DNA of 64,000 nt from Lactobacillus laiwuensis. Its GTDB lineage: Bacteria > Bacillota > Bacilli > Lactobacillales > Lactobacillaceae. Positions 50,783 through 58,894 of this stretch are shown here, piece after piece. Where the stretch lies: the NCBI RefSeq assembly GCF_019972835.1, contig NZ_BPPB01000008.1, forward strand, positions 1-64,000, given 5' to 3'. A program made the translations under genes and the position numbers. The notes under the pieces are model-generated. The model was not told the DNA's origin. It saw nothing but the letters and a program-made list of their open reading frames with translations, and ran no database searches. Every line of letters starts with the position of its first letter. The first letter of the stretch is position 1.

Positions 50783-50840
50783 TATATACCATTTATTAAT
50801 TTAACTATACCACTACCAAATTCTATTGCAAGCGTTTTCT
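50783..50840 (-). promoter_or_regulatory. Promoter, cre box and GntR half-sites of the SIS-PTS operon
   Basis: On the minus strand TTGCAA (50831-50826), 16 bases, TATAGT (50809-50804). A cre-like TGCAAGCGTTTTCT (50827-50840, 12 of 14) covers the -35. TATATACCA (50783-50791) and ACTATACCACT (50804-50814) are GntR half-sites overlapping and following the -10. Confidence 0.7.
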
Positions 50841-51178
50841 AAAAATAATGTTTTAGAGTCAATTCTTTTTAAAATGGGAAAGAAATTTGGGTCAAAATAA
50901 AAAAGACTGCTAAAACCCGTTAAAAAACTAATTTAGCAGTCTTGAAAATTGAGAATGTCAAAAAGCTAAAACTAAATACCCCCCGCTTGCTTTAAAATTG
51001 CCGTCAAATACTTAAATTATTTCTGAAACACCCACTATATTTAGAATCATTGCAATTTTGTACAGATTGAATATGATTCAGTAACTTTATCGCAGATAAT
51101 TAATAAGTCTATATGAATCATACGTGACCACATTCCTTCTGGGAACTTGTGTAGTTTGCGTTTTAAGCCATAAAAAAG
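50841..51178. other. Intergenic region with a lone hairpin
   Basis: About 340 bases without a convincing gene. The hairpin with arms AAGACTGCTAAA (50903-50914) and TTTAGCAGTCTT (50932-50943) is followed on the minus strand by a T run, so it is a terminator for leftward transcription that no identified gene needs after the stronger one at 51179. A short ORF covering 51047-51259 overlaps that terminator and lacks a ribosome-binding site. Confidence 0.45.
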
Positions 51179-51204
51179 CCTCCAAATTTTTTCAAATTTG
51201 GAGG
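51179..51204 (-). terminator. Terminator of the zinc-ribbon membrane operon
   Basis: A perfect 11-bp stem (CCTCCAAATTT/AAATTTGGAGG) with a 4-base loop, then CTTTTTT on the minus strand, 33 bases after the stop. Confidence 0.88.
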
Positions 51205-51236
51205 TGCTATCAAAAAATTCACTTTTAAAAACAATA

Positions 51237-52637
51237 TTAATTATCGTATTTTTTATCACTAATTATTTTGCCGTTACCAATTGACTTAATCTTTTGACTG
51301 CTGTCATCGCTGTCGCCAGTTTGTTTGAAAAGACCGCCAGTGTATAACATCACTTGCTTATGTTCAAAATCATCATGTTCGAAGGTGTAAGTAATCTTGT
51401 AAGTTACGCTGCTACAGTTATTTGGCGCCGGAGTAATCGAAACTACAGAACATTCCATATTATAATCATTAATATCGTCATCATTATCAAAACCAGAATC
51501 TTGAGAATGCAGTTCCTGATAACCTTTATTTTCAGCTCCACCAACAAAGTCATCCTCGTCTGGAGATGTAAAGTCATTTTCTAAAAGTTCTTCAGCATCA
51601 TCTTTACTAATTAAGCCAGGCCATTCGGGTTTAATAACATTACTGCTGCTATCATCGTCATCTTCAAAGCCCATATCGTCATAATCAACAGACTCTGATT
51701 TGATAGATTTACCATCAACTTTAGTAACCACATAGATCTTCATATCATCAGTTACAGGGTAATCTTTAAACACTTTCGTGCCCCTTTTATCAAGATTGCC
51801 CACTTTTTTATCATTAATGTAAATCGTGGCAGAAGGGATACTTTTAATCATGAAATTAACAGTTTTAATGTTCATGTTAATTTCTTTATTAGAAAAAATA
51901 GTGGTACTTTTATCGGCAGATAACTGGTGACCAGAGGCAACTGATTTTACTTCAATGTGGTATTTACCCGGAAATAAAGGAGCAATTTTTTTATAATAGT
52001 CCTCACCGCTGCCGTCAACGCCACCAAATTTTTTATTGTTGACATAAATAGTAGAATTGGCGTGATTAGTTCTAATCTGCGGTGTATAAGTCTTTAATTG
52101 CAAACAATATTTGGGGAATAAAAGTAAATAACGACCACTTTGGACCAAGCTGACGTTTTCATATTCATTACCGTATTTAAAAGCATCTGCCATTTTATCT
52201 GCTTCAACGTAGTGTTCCGCATAATATTCCTGAGTTGGCTTTAGAGCTGCTGTTGTTACACGAGCATTAGGATTTTCAGAAACTACGAATTGGGCTAAAT
52301 CAGAATGAGGATTTTTCAAACTGGCTGCAATTTGATTAATCTGATTATTTCTTTGATAATGATTAGAGCCCCAAGCATAGAATGCTGCAAATGCGACAAC
52401 CAAAACTCCCAAGCAGATCAGCAAGACCTTATTTCTTTTTTTCATGGGCTGATGGACTGAGCTCGCCGTGGCTTGTGGCTGATTGACAACTGGCTGCGCT
52501 GCAGTATTTTTCTGCTGACTGCGATATTCTTTTCTACTATGCAGGGTCTGAGGTAATTTTTGACCACAGTTAGGGCAAAATTCCGCATTCGGTTTTACCT
52601 CTTTACCACAATTAGGACAAAATTTTTTATCATTCAT
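51237..52637 (-). CDS. Zinc-ribbon membrane protein, TcaA-like
   Basis: About 466 residues. An N-terminal zinc ribbon has two CPNCG pairs (residues ~8-11 and ~22-25). A Gln/Pro-rich linker leads to one membrane helix (KVLLICLGVLVVAFAAFYAWG, about 70-92) and a large extracellular part with repeated immunoglobulin-like motifs of the TcaA family (YVNNKKFG..., FMIKSIPSATIYINDKKVG). The C terminus is rich in Asp. TcaA-type proteins are linked to envelope stress and glycopeptide response. The start is uncertain between the ATG at 52637 and the GTG at 52646. It is preceded by a second zinc-ribbon gene on the same transcript. Confidence 0.72.
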   Translation of the reverse strand: MNDKKFCPNCGKEVKPNAEFCPNCGQKLPQTLHSRKEYRSQQKNTAAQPVVNQPQATASSVHQPMKKRNKVLLICLGVLVVAFAAFYAWGSNHYQRNNQINQIAASLKNPHSDLAQFVVSENPNARVTTAALKPTQEYYAEHYVEADKMADAFKYGNEYENVSLVQSGRYLLLFPKYCLQLKTYTPQIRTNHANSTIYVNNKKFGGVDGSGEDYYKKIAPLFPGKYHIEVKSVASGHQLSADKSTTIFSNKEINMNIKTVNFMIKSIPSATIYINDKKVGNLDKRGTKVFKDYPVTDDMKIYVVTKVDGKSIKSESVDYDDMGFEDDDDSSSNVIKPEWPGLISKDDAEELLENDFTSPDEDDFVGGAENKGYQELHSQDSGFDNDDDINDYNMECSVVSITPAPNNCSSVTYKITYTFEHDDFEHKQVMLYTGGLFKQTGDSDDSSQKIKSIGNGKIISDKKYDN

Positions 52638-52651
52638 TTCCTTCACTCTAT

Positions 52652-53503
52652 CTACATTGAACCATTTTGCATTGACATAATTTGATTGATGATTGAATGG
52701 ACCATGGAACTATAAATAATTGAATCTAAAATCATCAGACATACAAAGATAATGGCAAAAGCAATTAAGAAGCCAAAAATTTTATCATGCACTGCTCCCT
52801 GATCGCCAAATAATATAATATGCTGGCTTGCAAAGAATAAAGCTAACATTATGATAAATACGGCAATCATGAATTTAATGCTATTTAGTCCTAAAAGCAT
52901 TAGTAAAAAGAATGCAGCAGAAATAAGCAGATTGAAGTTGCAGGCATGGGCACCACGATTAATAAATTCAAAAAAGCTCAGGTTTCTGTCATAGACATAC
53001 CGATAACCAGCATAAAAGCCGCCAGTAACTATTGCTTCAAATATCACCAGCACCACAAATATTTCCAGCATAATGTTAAAGGGAACATGAAAATTCTCCC
53101 AGCCATTAATGTTGGCTCCCATGCGGTTGGCCCAGTTAATCAAAGTACTAACAATAGTATTGGCACAATAATATAGACCCAACACCACAAAGGCATCTTC
53201 AATCAAAATGGTCAACCAACCATACCAACTTGCCACATTAGGACTACTAGTACCTGGATTGCGCCAGGAATCAACACACCATTGCCAGTAATTTTGAAAT
53301 TGATCTCCGTAATTAACTGGCTCACTGGCAGCTGGAGGCTGAGGTTCAGTCTTTTTTGGCTCTACTTGGGCAGTATTTTCAACTGGATTAGTAGGTGCCT
53401 CTTCTACTTTTTGTACACTAACATTGCGCAAATCATAACCGCAAGACGTACAAAAATTGACGTCTTTTCCCATTAAGGCGCCACATTGAGGACATTTTTT
53501 CAT
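52652..53503 (-). CDS. Zinc-ribbon polytopic membrane protein
   Basis: 283 residues. Two CPxCG/CTSCG pairs at the N terminus (MKKCPQCGALMG and FCTSCGYDL) form a zinc ribbon, then a Pro/Glu-rich linker, then about five hydrophobic segments from residue 95 on (ILIEDAFVVLGLYYC, NIMLEIFVVLVIFEAIVTGGF, NLLISAAFFLLMLLGL, FMIAVFIIMLALFFA, IFGFLIAFAIIFVCLMIL). Unknown function; such proteins commonly sit next to TcaA-like genes in lactobacilli, and the short spacing here implies co-expression. Confidence 0.75.
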   Translation of the reverse strand: MKKCPQCGALMGKDVNFCTSCGYDLRNVSVQKVEEAPTNPVENTAQVEPKKTEPQPPAASEPVNYGDQFQNYWQWCVDSWRNPGTSSPNVASWYGWLTILIEDAFVVLGLYYCANTIVSTLINWANRMGANINGWENFHVPFNIMLEIFVVLVIFEAIVTGGFYAGYRYVYDRNLSFFEFINRGAHACNFNLLISAAFFLLMLLGLNSIKFMIAVFIIMLALFFASQHIILFGDQGAVHDKIFGFLIAFAIIFVCLMILDSIIYSSMVHSIINQIMSMQNGSM

Positions 53504-53811
53504 TGATAACTCCTTCTTAATTCCACTATTTTAGATATTTATTTACTACTTTAATTTTATACCACTATTTATAGATTATTGCATGGCATAAAATCTATAA
53601 AAAATAACATACCCCAACTATTAAATTTGTTCATTGTTAGTAATAGTAAGATATTACTAAAATGCATAATACAGAGTAATTTTAAAATTATTTATAAACA
53701 CTGTCAAATACTCTTTTAATCACCATCTTACTGCAATTTTATAATATATAGTTACGCCGGTAATATGTAGTAAACTATAAGGTATAGATATATTGTATGT
53801 GAGGTTAAATT
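53504..53811. other. Divergent intergenic region, no gene
   Basis: About 310 AT-rich bases between the zinc-ribbon operon and the dehydrogenase. It holds TATA-like boxes (for example TATAAG near 53777) but no clear -35/-10 pair and no ORF with a ribosome-binding site. Confidence 0.45.
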
Positions 53812-54774
53812 ATGAAAATTGTTAATTTAGATAGTTATGCTCTAAACCCAGGTGATTTAGATTGGTCAGCGCTTGAAAAATTAGGTGAATGCACCTTTTA
53901 CGACCGTACCCCAGTGGACGATGATGATGAAATTTTAAAGCGGATTGGGGATGCTGAAATTGTTTTAACTAATAAAACTCCACTTGACGAAAAAGTCCTT
54001 CAGACTGCGCCCAACATCAAATATATTGGCGTGACTGCTACCGGTTACAATATTGTTGATATGACTGCAGCTCGTGAAGCTGGCATACCCGTTACTAACA
54101 TTCCTACATATGGTACTGATGCAGTTGCCCAATTTACTTTTGCATTGCTACTTGAAATTACAAGTCAAGTTGGCTTACATAACAAATTAGTCCATGAAGG
54201 TCGCTGGAACAGCAATCCTGATTTTACTTTTTGGGCAAAACCGTTAATGGAATTGAAGGGTAAAACATTAGGACTTATTGGTTTCGGTCATATAGCAAAA
54301 AAAGTGGCAGAAATCGGCCATGCCTTTTCTATGAATGTGATTTTTTGGAACCATCGGCCTAAATCCGACTTACCTGATTACGTTAAGCAGGTTGAACTTG
54401 ACGAACTTTATCAAAAAGCAGATATCGTCAGTTTACACCTGCCACAAACACCGGCAACCACTGAAATGATAAGCCAAGAAGCAATTAGTCAAATGAAAGA
54501 TGGCGTCATTTTAATTAATACTGCTCGGGGCGGTTTAATTAATGAAAAAGACGTCGCCGATGCTTTAAATGAAGGAAAGATTGCTGCAGCGGGAATTGAT
54601 GTTGCACAAAAAGAGCCCATTCCTGCTACTAGTCCACTTCTTTCTGCTAAGAACTGTTACATTACCCCTCATATTGCCTGGGCACCATGCGAAACCCGCA
54701 ATCGTTTGCTGGGTATTGTCGTTGAAAATCTGCAGGCATTTCTAAAAGGTGAAAAATTAAACGTCGTAAATTAA
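53812..54774 (+). CDS. D-2-hydroxyacid dehydrogenase (NAD(P)-dependent)
   Basis: 320 residues, D-isomer-specific 2-hydroxyacid dehydrogenase. NAD-binding GLIGFGHIAKKVA at about 155-168, NTARGGLINEKDVADAL with the catalytic arginine region, and PHIAWAPCETR with the acid/base histidine. Closest in style to glycerate dehydrogenase/hydroxypyruvate reductase-type proteins, though substrate could be pyruvate-like. GAGG lies upstream of the ATG. Monocistronic with a terminator at 54791-54823. Confidence 0.88.
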   Translation: MKIVNLDSYALNPGDLDWSALEKLGECTFYDRTPVDDDDEILKRIGDAEIVLTNKTPLDEKVLQTAPNIKYIGVTATGYNIVDMTAAREAGIPVTNIPTYGTDAVAQFTFALLLEITSQVGLHNKLVHEGRWNSNPDFTFWAKPLMELKGKTLGLIGFGHIAKKVAEIGHAFSMNVIFWNHRPKSDLPDYVKQVELDELYQKADIVSLHLPQTPATTEMISQEAISQMKDGVILINTARGGLINEKDVADALNEGKIAAAGIDVAQKEPIPATSPLLSAKNCYITPHIAWAPCETRNRLLGIVVENLQAFLKGEKLNVVN

Positions 54775-54790
54775 ATATCATAAGCAAAAA

Positions 54791-54823
54791 CCAGTAATCT
54801 TGATTGAAATACTGGCTTTTTTA
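54791..54823 (+). terminator. Terminator of the dehydrogenase gene
   Basis: Arms CCAGTA (54791-54796) and TACTGG (54810-54815), followed by CTTTTTTA. Confidence 0.75.
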
Positions 54824-54845
54824 TTCTCAAAATCATTTTCCGTGC

Positions 54846-54876
54846 TTGACCTTGACGCTGCGTCAACCAACATACT
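54846..54876 (+). promoter_or_regulatory. MerR-type promoter with 19-bp spacer and operator
   Basis: TTGACC (54846-54851) and CATACT (54871-54876) are 19 bases apart, the stretched spacing typical of MerR-controlled promoters. Between them is the perfect inverted repeat TTGACG-CTG-CGTCAA (54852-54866). Confidence 0.85.
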
Positions 54877-54904
54877 TAATTTTGCAAGTGAGGAGATTTT
54901 AAAC

Positions 54905-55668
54905 ATGTCGTATTCTATCAATGAACTAGCAAAACTGGCTGGCATTTCAACACGAACTTTACGCTATTACGATAAACAGGGACTTTTAAAAGCGCGCAGG
55001 AATTCCGAAAATAATTATCGCTATTATGAAGAAAGTGAAGTTGATCAATTGCAGAAAATTCTCTTTTTAAAGCTCTTTGACTTGCCACTGGAACAAATAA
55101 AACAGGTAATGCAGACTTCAACGGAAACTCAATATCAAGTTTTACGAAGTCAGCGGAGCAAATTAGTTGCTGAGCAGAAACATCTAGATGATTTGATTAG
55201 GAATTTAGACAAGACACTTGCAACAATGAAGGGAGAAGCACAAATGACTGATACGGAAAAATTTGCCACATTAAAAAAAGAAATGATTAACAAAAATGAA
55301 AAAAATACGGTAGGGAAATTAGGAAAAAATATGGTGACGCTCAAATAGATCTTAGTAATGAAAAGTTCAATTCTTTATCTGCAGATGAATTATCACATTT
55401 CAAAAAACTAAGTGCTGAAATTTTAACTGAACTAAAGAACTTTGATAATACTGCTGGTGTCAAACAAGATGCTGCCAAGCACCTTTTCGACTTACATAAA
55501 GAATATTTACTGACAATTTGGCCTAAAGGCCAATATTCGGCAGTGGCGCACAAGAATCTCGCCCAAATGTATGTGTGTGACCTACGTTTTAGCAAATATT
55601 ATGAAGAAGCCACAGGCAACCCTGACGCTGCGAGAATATTGAAAGCAATCATTGATTACTATGCCTGA
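54905..55668 (+). pseudogene. MerR-TipAS-type regulator, frameshifted at an A7 tract
   Basis: The first frame encodes a MerR DNA-binding domain (YSINELAKLAGISTRTLRYYDKQGLL) and coiled coil, and ends early with GKLGKNMVTLK at 55348. Shifting frame at the A run 55299-55305 continues without a stop as YGREIRKKYGDAQIDLSNE and onward to 55668, giving a full TipAS ligand-binding domain (SADELSHFKKLS, EYLLTIWPKG, NLAQMYVCDLRFSKYYEEATG). One more A in the tract (eight, not seven) would join both halves into a protein of normal length. Either the gene is inactive, the tract is a slippage switch, or the sequence has an error. The start ATG has GAGGAG nine bases upstream. Confidence 0.85.
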
Positions 55669-55702
55669 GTGTCTTTAATTTATATAAATTTAATTGTAAA
55701 AT

Positions 55703-55749
55703 AAAACCTTTCAAATACAAATTCGTTAAGAATTGTTTTGAAAGGTTTT
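55703..55749. terminator. Bidirectional terminator between merR and the small BspA gene
   Basis: A perfect 13-bp stem (AAAACCTTTCAAA and its complement) with a 21-base loop. Confidence 0.8.
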
Positions 55750-55794
55750 TGTTTAGAAAGATTTTTTAGATATTAAATCAACTTTACCTGTTAT

Positions 55795-56538
55795 TTAATC
55801 GTCATCTTCATCATCAAAACCAATAATTTTTACTTTTGTGGTATCCAGGCCATTAAAGATATTATCAGATAGTTTAATTCCCCAGCCTGTCAGATTAATT
55901 TCTTTTAAAGATGTATCACCTGAAAACATATTTTCCATTTCATAATAAAAAGAACTTGCGTCCCAACTACTTAAGTCAAGCTGAGTCAGTTTTTTATCCT
56001 TAAAAAACATATTATCCACATATTCAGTTTTACCCGTATCTACTTTATCAAGACCAGCAATGTCCTGTAAATTATACAACCTGGCAAATAAATATTCGGA
56101 ATCACTTGATAAAGCAATATTGCTATCTATGCTAATATGTTCAATATCAGAAGGTTTAAACATATTTTTCTTAGAAACATGTTTCTTAGCATTATAAACG
56201 GCATCATAAATCGGAGTACTGCCTAATTTATTACTATTTACACCTTCTTTAATATGCAAGGTTTTAGTACTAGGATCGAACTTCAAAATACAATCATTGT
56301 CTTGAGAGTATTTACTAATATTAATCTTTTTATTAACATTAGCAGTTTTATGGCTAGTTACCGCCTTCTTAACCTTCTTCTTTGCTTTTGCGCGTTTCTT
56401 CTTTTTGGCTTGAACATTTTGGACAAGATCTGTCTTCTCAGGAATCACATTAATAGCAACTCCACCCAAAATGCCTGCAATTGCAGAACTAACTAGCAAC
56501 TTACTGGTGAATTTTTTGATATTATGATTAACTTTCAT
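55795..56538 (-). CDS. Secreted short BspA-type (DUF285) protein
   Basis: 247 residues. Signal peptide about 1-44 (cleavage near NVQA), then a Lys/Ala-rich basic stretch (KKKKRAKAKKKVKKA) and two DUF285/BspA-type repeats (LTQLDLSSWDASSFYYEMENMF, LKEINLTGWGIKLSDNIF). The end is acidic (GFDDEDDD). Unlike the protein at 2630-4369 it has no C-terminal SLAP or anchor, so it may be retained only by its basic stretch or be shortened. AAGGAAAG precedes the ATG. Confidence 0.78.
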   Translation of the reverse strand: MKVNHNIKKFTSKLLVSSAIAGILGGVAINVIPEKTDLVQNVQAKKKKRAKAKKKVKKAVTSHKTANVNKKINISKYSQDNDCILKFDPSTKTLHIKEGVNSNKLGSTPIYDAVYNAKKHVSKKNMFKPSDIEHISIDSNIALSSDSEYLFARLYNLQDIAGLDKVDTGKTEYVDNMFFKDKKLTQLDLSSWDASSFYYEMENMFSGDTSLKEINLTGWGIKLSDNIFNGLDTTKVKIIGFDDEDDD

Positions 56539-56649
56539 TTTTTCTTTCCTTCATAAAAAACTATTTCTTTAACCATAACTAATTTTATATCTTTTATGCA
56601 TTTATTTTCAATAAGAAAAGACATAAAGCCAATTATTTCGTACCTAGTT

Positions 56650-57408
56650 TCACTCACAATTGAAAGAATACAAATCTTTAAAATCATTCCGGCTCCACAA
56701 CCACAATGGATTTTGCAAGTCGGTTGGCACAAATTCAGTGCCCTGCAGTTCTTTTGCCCAAGCACTAATCACATAAGTTTGCACTTTAGCACTTTCCATT
56801 TGTTCTTTGGTTATTAAACCTAATTTGTAACTTGCCCTGATTACATGCCTGTCGGCAGCAATATAAATATTATTAGTGTTTTTTAAGGGAATTGCAGTGT
56901 ATTTACTGAGAACATAGAGCCAATAGTTACAAAGCTTATTACCAGACAAGTACGGAAACTTTTTCTTGGCATCTTTTTGCATAAATTGCCTTATTTTATT
57001 CACATCATTATCCAAGTCGTTAGCGAATTTAATAACACTACCATCAGAAAGCTCTATAAACGTTTGACATAATTTAAGCCAAATATCTGTTTGCTTGTTC
57101 TTTTGCAAAGCAAGCCGATACTTAGTCAAAGCTTTTTGTACTGCTTCATACCCAGCAGTAATAACTTTTTTCGGTATAAAAACAAAACTAGTTTTTGGAT
57201 CTTCATATGTCTTCAAGGCACTTTCCCATAAAGTATAGGAATTTCTCTGATAGTTTAAAGCCATTGGCAACGTGAAATAAAGCGCATTTTCATTGGAACT
57301 TTGATCTAGGTGGGGGTTGCTATCTTCAGGTAAAGTAGTATCACCCAAATCGCCATTTCTGTACATTTGATAAATTTTTCTTGCTTTTTTAAGAATTACA
57401 TCTGACAT
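56650..57408 (-). CDS. Putative HhH-GPD-like DNA glycosylase
   Basis: 252 residues from the ATG at 57408 (GGGAGG ten bases upstream). I see no strong domain match, but residues 151-195 (FPYLSGNKLCNYW then IYIAADRHVIRASYKLGL) fit the helix-hairpin-helix glycosylase pattern: a hairpin with the lysine at K158 and, 28 residues on, a D-x-H-V motif with D186, the positions of the catalytic Lys and Asp in HhH-GPD enzymes. The tail VPTDLQNPLWLWSR also resembles the region after that motif. It follows a SMUG2-like gene on the same transcript, 38 bases away, which supports a repair role. Otherwise uncharacterised. Confidence 0.5.
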   Translation of the reverse strand: MSDVILKKARKIYQMYRNGDLGDTTLPEDSNPHLDQSSNENALYFTLPMALNYQRNSYTLWESALKTYEDPKTSFVFIPKKVITAGYEAVQKALTKYRLALQKNKQTDIWLKLCQTFIELSDGSVIKFANDLDNDVNKIRQFMQKDAKKKFPYLSGNKLCNYWLYVLSKYTAIPLKNTNNIYIAADRHVIRASYKLGLITKEQMESAKVQTYVISAWAKELQGTEFVPTDLQNPLWLWSRNDFKDLYSFNCE

Positions 57409-57446
57409 AAATTGCTGACCTCCCTTATTTTTCAAACTAACGCTTA

Positions 57447-58157
57447 TTATTTATACATCAAAGCATCAAGGTATTTGTGCAAATATTTCTCTTTTTCTTC
57501 AGGATGATATTGTGTAATAAAACGCGGATGCTCAAGTGGAACTATTTTTTGAAAAAAGTGCCACTTTTTATTAATTTTGCTTAGTTCTTGATAATTTTGA
57601 CCACCGCCTATGCAGTAACAAACAGAAGTATCAATTCCGAAATTAATTTGCGTTTTAAGCACAGAAATTATAAAAGAAGTTAGTATTTCTTCAACTCGCT
57701 TGTTTTCATAATAATTGCAATTTATCTGGTTACCTTTGGAATTGGTCTTGCAAATACCCAAGGGACAAACAAAATTGAGATAAAAATCATGATAAAACTT
57801 GGTCCTTTCACCGTATTTATCTATAACTTCATTTAAAAAATCAGAAGCAGCATTATTAACATGAAAATTTGCTATTGAGATTCCTGTTTCTTTTTGGAGA
57901 TTTAAAGCATCTTCAAAGGGAATTCCAGTTATTGCTGATCTTTTTCTCGCTGGACAACTGCCCAATATTAAGCGTCGCCTGTTAGTGTCATTGAAATATT
58001 TGTGATAGAAAATTTGGATCATTAGTAAAACTTGTTTTTTATTTCTGCCACTATAAGGATTAATTATTTTATATGGTTCAGGTAAATTAAATTTTATATT
58101 ACCTAATTCCTGATCAAATTGAAAAACTTTATCTGAAAAAGTTTGTTTTTGTTTCAT
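57447..58157 (-). CDS. SMUG2-like uracil-DNA-glycosylase-family protein
   Basis: 236 residues. The motif RRLILGSCPARKRSAITGIPFED (about 62-83) and the C-terminal PLEHPRFITQYHPEEKEKYLHKYL match the SMUG2/DUF4918 branch of the UDG superfamily; NFVCPLGICK lies between. The first motif holds the position where UDGs carry their catalytic residue. It would remove damaged bases such as uracil or hydroxymethyluracil from DNA. First gene of the two-gene unit. Confidence 0.7.
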   Translation of the reverse strand: MKQKQTFSDKVFQFDQELGNIKFNLPEPYKIINPYSGRNKKQVLLMIQIFYHKYFNDTNRRRLILGSCPARKRSAITGIPFEDALNLQKETGISIANFHVNNAASDFLNEVIDKYGERTKFYHDFYLNFVCPLGICKTNSKGNQINCNYYENKRVEEILTSFIISVLKTQINFGIDTSVCYCIGGGQNYQELSKINKKWHFFQKIVPLEHPRFITQYHPEEKEKYLHKYLDALMYK

Positions 58158-58275
58158 AAATGCCTGCTATCATATAAAGTTACAAAATTATATAAGCAAA
58201 TTATAGTACATATGTTCGTAGCAATGCTAGTTTTTTTAAGAAATTTAGTAGAAATGGAGGATTGGTCATGAAGTT

Positions 58276-58447
58276 AACCCTCTAGATTTGAAGTGCTCCA
58301 TAATAATTAGACATTAATCTGACTATTAGGAGCACTTTTTTCATGACTAAATATTCAACTGCTTTGAAAATGGAAATTTGCAGTAAATACTTATCCCACC
58401 AAACCTCTTTAGCTAAACTAGAACGCGAATACGGCATTGATCAGTAG
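58276..58447 (+). pseudogene. IS3-type OrfA N-terminal fragment with left-end hairpin
   Basis: An ORF of 34 codons (58343-58447) begins MTKYSTALKMEICSKYLSHQ, the typical first helix-turn-helix of IS3/IS150-type OrfA, then stops at the junction with the broken helicase gene. The upstream AGTGCTCC...GGAGCACT hairpin (about 58299-58336) with a T run marks the element's left end. AGGAG precedes the ATG. The rest of the element is missing. Confidence 0.7.
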
Positions 58448-58845
58448 ATGATACAAGTATCTCAGAAGAATAAACATCTTTTCCAGTCTCTGCTACAAAA
58501 GAATAAAGACCTGCTTTACTTACTTTGCCTTTATAGAATTTGGCTTGGACTTCTGTTAAATTTCCATCATAGTCCTTAGCTGCAATATCTGCATTTGTAT
58601 TTTTTAGAGATATGGTATTCTGCAGGAGCTTCACTAAGCATCCAAACGTCTTCAAATTTTTGCTTATAAGCTGGTTCATTTTTCAAATAAAGTACTACCA
58701 TATTCTCAAATGCAGTTTCTCTATCTCTTTGCTTATCCAAATTTTCATCTATATGTTTAACTAGTTTATCAAAAGTAGAAATCTTTTTTCTTCTAAAAGT
58801 AATTTGTTTATTTTTAACTAAAATGCTCTGTTGTGATAATCTGAC
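58440..58845 (-). pseudogene. Truncated, frameshifted helicase/nuclease-type gene fragment
   Basis: One minus frame reads SILVKNKQITFRRKKIS then FDKLVKHIDENLDKQRDRE and VWMLSEAPAEYHISK; after a shift at the A6 tract near 58600-58605 it continues NTNADIAAKDYDGNLTEVQAKFYKGKVSKAGLYSF and SSEILVSSTD. The D...EVQAKF pattern is the nuclease core (PD-(D/E)XK) that opens large predicted restriction-type helicases. It then runs into the IS fragment at about 58440. Both frameshift and truncation show it is dead. Confidence 0.72.
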
Positions 58846-58850
58846 ACAAT

Positions 58851-58876
58851 CAAAAAAACAGGATCTAAAGCCTGTT
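58851..58876 (-). terminator. Terminator of the AbiTii gene
   Basis: Stem AACAGG/CCTGTT with an 8-base loop and a run of seven T residues on the minus strand, 19 bases after the stop. Confidence 0.8.
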
Positions 58877-58894
58877 ATAACTATTATTTATTTT

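Noticed and set aside
51047-51259. ORF of 70 codons after the zinc-ribbon gene
   Set aside because: It overlaps the strong terminator and the end of the zinc-ribbon gene, without a ribosome-binding site.
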